Shown piece by piece: positions 4,021 through 6,611 of a DNA stretch of 6,611 bases (position 1 is the first letter of the stretch; each line of letters starts with the position of its first letter). The translations under genes were made by a program, and so were the position numbers. The DNA lies in assembly GCA_036557885.1 (NCBI GenBank), contig DATBGS010000083.1:1-6611 (forward strand), read 5' to 3'. The DNA is from DATBGS01 sp036557885. Its GTDB lineage: Bacteria; Chloroflexota; Ktedonobacteria; Ktedonobacterales; DATBGS01. Under the pieces are notes generated by a model, which did no database searches, had not been told where the DNA came from, and saw nothing but the letters and a program-made list of their open reading frames with translations.

Positions 4021-6249
4021 ATGAAAGCTCCTTCAGCCCTGGCAAAGCTATGGAGGCGCCTCACCGCCAGGGAAGACATGCCCGAAGCGAAGGGGACTAT
4101 TACCGTAATCACAGGAGAAGATCAACCAATGGCGAAACGAGCAGACGAGGGAGAAGAGGTCTCCGAAGCGCAAATTGCCGTTCACTGGCGGGAAGAGGAG
4201 TATTATCAACCCACTCCAAAGTTTATTGGACAGGCCAATGCCAGCAACCCAAGTATCTATGAGCGGTTCAGCGAGAAGAACTTCCCTGAGTGTTTCAAGG
4301 AATATGCTGATCTGCTGAGTTGGGATCACTACTGGCACACCACGCTCGATACGAGCAATCCGCCGTTCTGGAAGTGGTTCGTTGGCGGGAGGCTCAACGC
4401 CTGCTACAACTGCGTTGACCGCCACCTGGAGAAGTACCGCAACAAGGCCGCGCTCATCTGGGTGCCTGAGTTGGAAACAGACCCCACTCTGGCAATTACC
4501 TACCAGGAACTCTATGTGCGGGTCAACGAGTTTGCCGCGCTGCTGCGCGACTTCTGCGGGCTGAAGGCGGGGGACCGCGTGACCGTCCACATGCCGATGG
4601 TCCCAGAACTCCCCGTGACGATGCTGGCCTGCGCGCGGCTGGGCGTCATCCATTCGGTGGTATTTGGTGGCTTCAGCGGCGCAGCCAGCGGAGGCCGTGT
4701 TGCCGACTCCGGCAGCCATGTGCTGATTGTGATGGACGGCTACTATCGCAGTGGGTCGCTCATTGATCACAAGGTCAAAGCCGATGAAGCGGTGCAGACG
4801 GCCCAGGAACAGGGCACCAAGGTGGATAAAGTGCTGGTCTGGCGGCGCCACGCCGGGCAGTACGCTTCCAAGTCCCCGATGGTGGAGGGGCGCGACTTCT
4901 TTGTGGACGACGTGCTGAAGAACTACCACAGGCAGACCGTTGAGCCGGTTTCCATGCCCGCCGAAGCCCCATTGTTCCTGATGTATACCAGCGGCTCAAC
5001 CGGCAAGCCCAAAGGCGCCCAACACAGCACAGGCGGCTATCTTTCCTATGTGACGGGCACGTCAAAATACTACCAGGATATTCACCCCGATGATACGTAC
5101 TGGTGCTTTGCCGATATTGGCTGGATCACCGGGCACTCCTACATCGTCTATGGACCGCTGGCGCTGGGCACGACGAGTGTGATGTACGAAGGCGTGCCAA
5201 CGTATCCCGATGCCGGGCGGCCCTGGCGGATTGCGGAAAAACTGGGCGTGACGATCTTCCACACCTCGCCAACCTCCATTCGCATGCTGCGCAAAGTCGG
5301 CCCCGACGAGCCAGCGAAATACAATTATCATTTCAAGCATATGACCACTGTTGGCGAGCCAATTGAGCCGGAAGCCTGGCGCTGGTATTACAACGTGGTT
5401 GGCAAGCGTGAAGCAGTCATTGTGGATACCTGGTGGCAGACGGAGACCGGCGGCTTCCTGTGCAGCACGCTGCCTGGCATCAAGGCGATGAAACCGGGAA
5501 GCTGCGGCCCAGGCGTCCTTGGGATGTACCCGGTGATCTACGATGAAGAAGGCAAGGAGGTTCCAGCCGGAAGCGGACGGGCCGGCAACATCTGCATTCG
5601 CAACCCCTGGCCGGGCATCTTCCAGACGATCTGGGGCCAGCCGGAGCGGTTTATCCAGACCTACTACGCGAAATACTGCAAGAACAAGGACAGCAAAGAC
5701 TGGCACGACTGGCCGTACTTCGCGGGGGATGGCGCGGTGCTGGCCGCCGATGGCTACTTCCGTATCCTTGGCCGGGTGGATGATGTGATCAACGTGGCCG
5801 GGCACCGCCTGGGCACGAAGGAGATTGAGTCGGCGTGCCTCACGGTTGATGAGGTGGCCGAGGCCGCCGCAGTGCCACTGGTGGATGAGATTCGCGGGCG
5901 CGTCGTGGAAGTCTATGTGGCGCTGAAGCCGGGGAACAAGGCAAGCAAGGAGATGGAGACGAAAGTCTCCAAGGCGATTGAGAAGGAGATCGGGCCAATC
6001 GCCAGGCCGAAACATGTCTGGATTGTGCCGGATATGCCCAAGACGCGCTCCGGTAAGATCATGCGCAGGATTCTGGCGGCCAGCAGCAACTTCACGGATG
6101 TGGGAGACATCACGACGCTGGCGAACCCGGAGATTGTGGAGGGCGTGCGTCAGCAGGTCCAGAGTACGAAGCTGAAACTGGGCGAGGTGCCACGCAAGCT
6201 CACGGAGCAAGAGATCGAGGAGATCAAGAAGTACGGGCAGGTAGAGTAG
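4021..6249 (+). CDS. acs: Acs, AMP-forming acetyl-CoA synthetase
   Basis: Converts acetate, ATP and CoA to acetyl-CoA, AMP and pyrophosphate in the cytoplasm. At 742 residues it is longer than the ~650-residue E. coli enzyme: roughly 35-40 extra N-terminal residues, a small insert near DSKDWHDWP, and about 20 extra C-terminal residues. Motifs in order: WFVGGRLNACYNCVDRHL (119-136) of the N-terminal ACS domain; phosphate-binding YTSGSTGKPKG (322-332); DIGWITGHSYIVYGPLALG; DTWWQTETGG (469-478), whose tryptophan pair fits the pocket that limits the substrate to acetate; GRVDDVINVAGHRLGT (from 584) at the hinge to the C-terminal domain; and PKTRSGKIMRR with Lys679, the equivalent of the acetylation-controlled catalytic lysine of E. 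coli Acs (Lys609). It lies downstream of satP on the same strand. An internal ATG at 4129 would give a 706-residue form close to the usual N-terminus. Confidence 0.97.
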   Translation: MKAPSALAKLWRRLTAREDMPEAKGTITVITGEDQPMAKRADEGEEVSEAQIAVHWREEEYYQPTPKFIGQANASNPSIYERFSEKNFPECFKEYADLLSWDHYWHTTLDTSNPPFWKWFVGGRLNACYNCVDRHLEKYRNKAALIWVPELETDPTLAITYQELYVRVNEFAALLRDFCGLKAGDRVTVHMPMVPELPVTMLACARLGVIHSVVFGGFSGAASGGRVADSGSHVLIVMDGYYRSGSLIDHKVKADEAVQTAQEQGTKVDKVLVWRRHAGQYASKSPMVEGRDFFVDDVLKNYHRQTVEPVSMPAEAPLFLMYTSGSTGKPKGAQHSTGGYLSYVTGTSKYYQDIHPDDTYWCFADIGWITGHSYIVYGPLALGTTSVMYEGVPTYPDAGRPWRIAEKLGVTIFHTSPTSIRMLRKVGPDEPAKYNYHFKHMTTVGEPIEPEAWRWYYNVVGKREAVIVDTWWQTETGGFLCSTLPGIKAMKPGSCGPGVLGMYPVIYDEEGKEVPAGSGRAGNICIRNPWPGIFQTIWGQPERFIQTYYAKYCKNKDSKDWHDWPYFAGDGAVLAADGYFRILGRVDDVINVAGHRLGTKEIESACLTVDEVAEAAAVPLVDEIRGRVVEVYVALKPGNKASKEMETKVSKAIEKEIGPIARPKHVWIVPDMPKTRSGKIMRRILAASSNFTDVGDITTLANPEIVEGVRQQVQSTKLKLGEVPRKLTEQEIEEIKKYGQVE

Positions 6250-6271
6250 CCACCCTTCCCATAGAGCAGTT

Positions 6272-6313
6272 GAATACGCGCCCCTTTACAACGTGGTGAA
6301 GGGGCGTGTATTC
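6272..6313. terminator. Hairpin between convergent genes, likely two-way terminator
   Basis: GAATACGCGCCCCTT (6272-6286) pairs with AAGGGGCGTGTATTC (6299-6313): 15 positions with a single G-U, around a 12-base loop. It starts 22 bases after the acs stop and ends 40 bases from the stop of the facing gene, so it can serve both. No clear T-run follows on either side. Confidence 0.6.
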
Positions 6314-6353
6314 GTGGGATGCGAGCGCTGCTTTCCTCTCGCTGGAAAATACG

Positions 6354-6611
6354 TCATGGCATCCCCATGCCCCAATTCATCACCTGACGAATCCACCCCA
6401 TGATGCTTGCCCACTGCCCTTCTCGCATCTGCCCCACCGCTGCTGCGCCCATCGCCGCCAGCAGTTCCCGCTCCAGCGCGTCCAGGGGTCGCCCCGTCAG
6501 GTGGCAGACCAGTTCCAAGAGCACGCCCAGCGTCCGCTGATGATCTGGGGTGAGGGCGTCGCTGGGTGCTCCTGCCTGGCTGCTGGAGGCAATCACCGAC
6601 CACAATGCTGC
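6354..6611 (-). CDS. C-terminal part of a second antirepressor-family-type protein
   Basis: The minus-strand frame is open from the window edge to TGA at 6356-6354, giving the last 85 residues of a larger protein. From LWSV (third visible residue) it aligns with residues 236-311 of the protein at 1328-2263. By eye about 23 of 62 ungapped positions are identical, including ALxxD, LTGxP, RELLA, the tryptophan of the last helix and WxRQ. It ends nine residues later, with an NWGMGMP tail. The homologous domain implies a full protein with an antirepressor-like N-terminus, but that part is outside the window and cannot be confirmed. Its orientation is opposite to the first copy, converging on acs. 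No known function. Confidence 0.75.
   Translation of the reverse strand, partial: AALWSVIASSSQAGAPSDALTPDHQRTLGVLLELVCHLTGRPLDALERELLAAMGAAAVGQMREGQWASIMGWIRQVMNWGMGMP

Noticed and set aside
5062..6210. 382-codon minus-strand ORF opposite acs, and a 293-codon one at 4048-4929
   Set aside because: Both are antisense to the clearly conserved acs frame, show no family motifs and are typical of GC-rich shadow frames.
1328..6611. Composite transposon bounded by the two related genes
   Set aside because: The proteins are not transposases, similarity is about 37 percent at protein level only, and no terminal repeats or target duplications are seen.

Overview
The window looks like a chromosomal segment of a moderately GC-rich, heterotrophic bacterium. 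FdhD, SatP and Acs are widespread. The P22-antirepressor-like proteins with long coiled coils, the short Pro/Gly-rich lipoprotein and the palindromic intergenic repeats recall Chloroflexota, perhaps Ktedonobacteria. That placement is an impression from family knowledge, not a demonstrated assignment.

Layout. (1) Bases 1-709, minus strand: the first 236 residues of FdhD, the sulfurtransferase that activates formate dehydrogenase; its C-terminus lies off the window. (2) Bases 710-1327: a dense non-coding regulatory region between divergent genes. It holds a likely fdhD promoter, a palindrome next to a strong rightward promoter, a strong leftward promoter followed about 65 bases later by an intrinsic terminator (together a candidate ~106-nt structured RNA), three identical DnaA boxes (TTATCCACA), and a tandem palindromic repeat. 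(3) Bases 1328-2263, plus: a 311-residue protein with a P22-antirepressor-type N-terminal domain, a repeated coiled coil and a conserved C-terminal domain. (4) Bases 2355-2525, plus: a 56-residue predicted lipoprotein, followed by a near-perfect 52-nt hairpin. (5) Bases 2606-3153: no convincing gene; a good promoter and a ~460-nt leader. (6) Bases 3154-3759, plus: acetate permease SatP. (7) Bases 3760-4020: a tiny ORF overlapped by a weak terminator-like hairpin. (8) Bases 4021-6249, plus: acetyl-CoA synthetase Acs. (9) Bases 6272-6313: a hairpin between convergent genes. (10) Bases 6354-6611, minus: the C-terminal 85 residues of a second protein of the same family as the 1328-2263 product.

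How the parts work together. SatP and Acs form a clear acetate-use pair: SatP brings acetate in and Acs converts it to acetyl-CoA. FdhD belongs to formate metabolism and is probably unrelated to them. The most unusual part is 710-1327. There, a rightward transcript from about 874 would run through the complement of a short leftward RNA (about 1026 to 921), then past three DnaA boxes and two palindromes before reaching the antirepressor-like gene. This layout resembles antisense-RNA control of replication genes or origins, but the sequence equally allows a leader/attenuator for fdhD or a free-standing small RNA.
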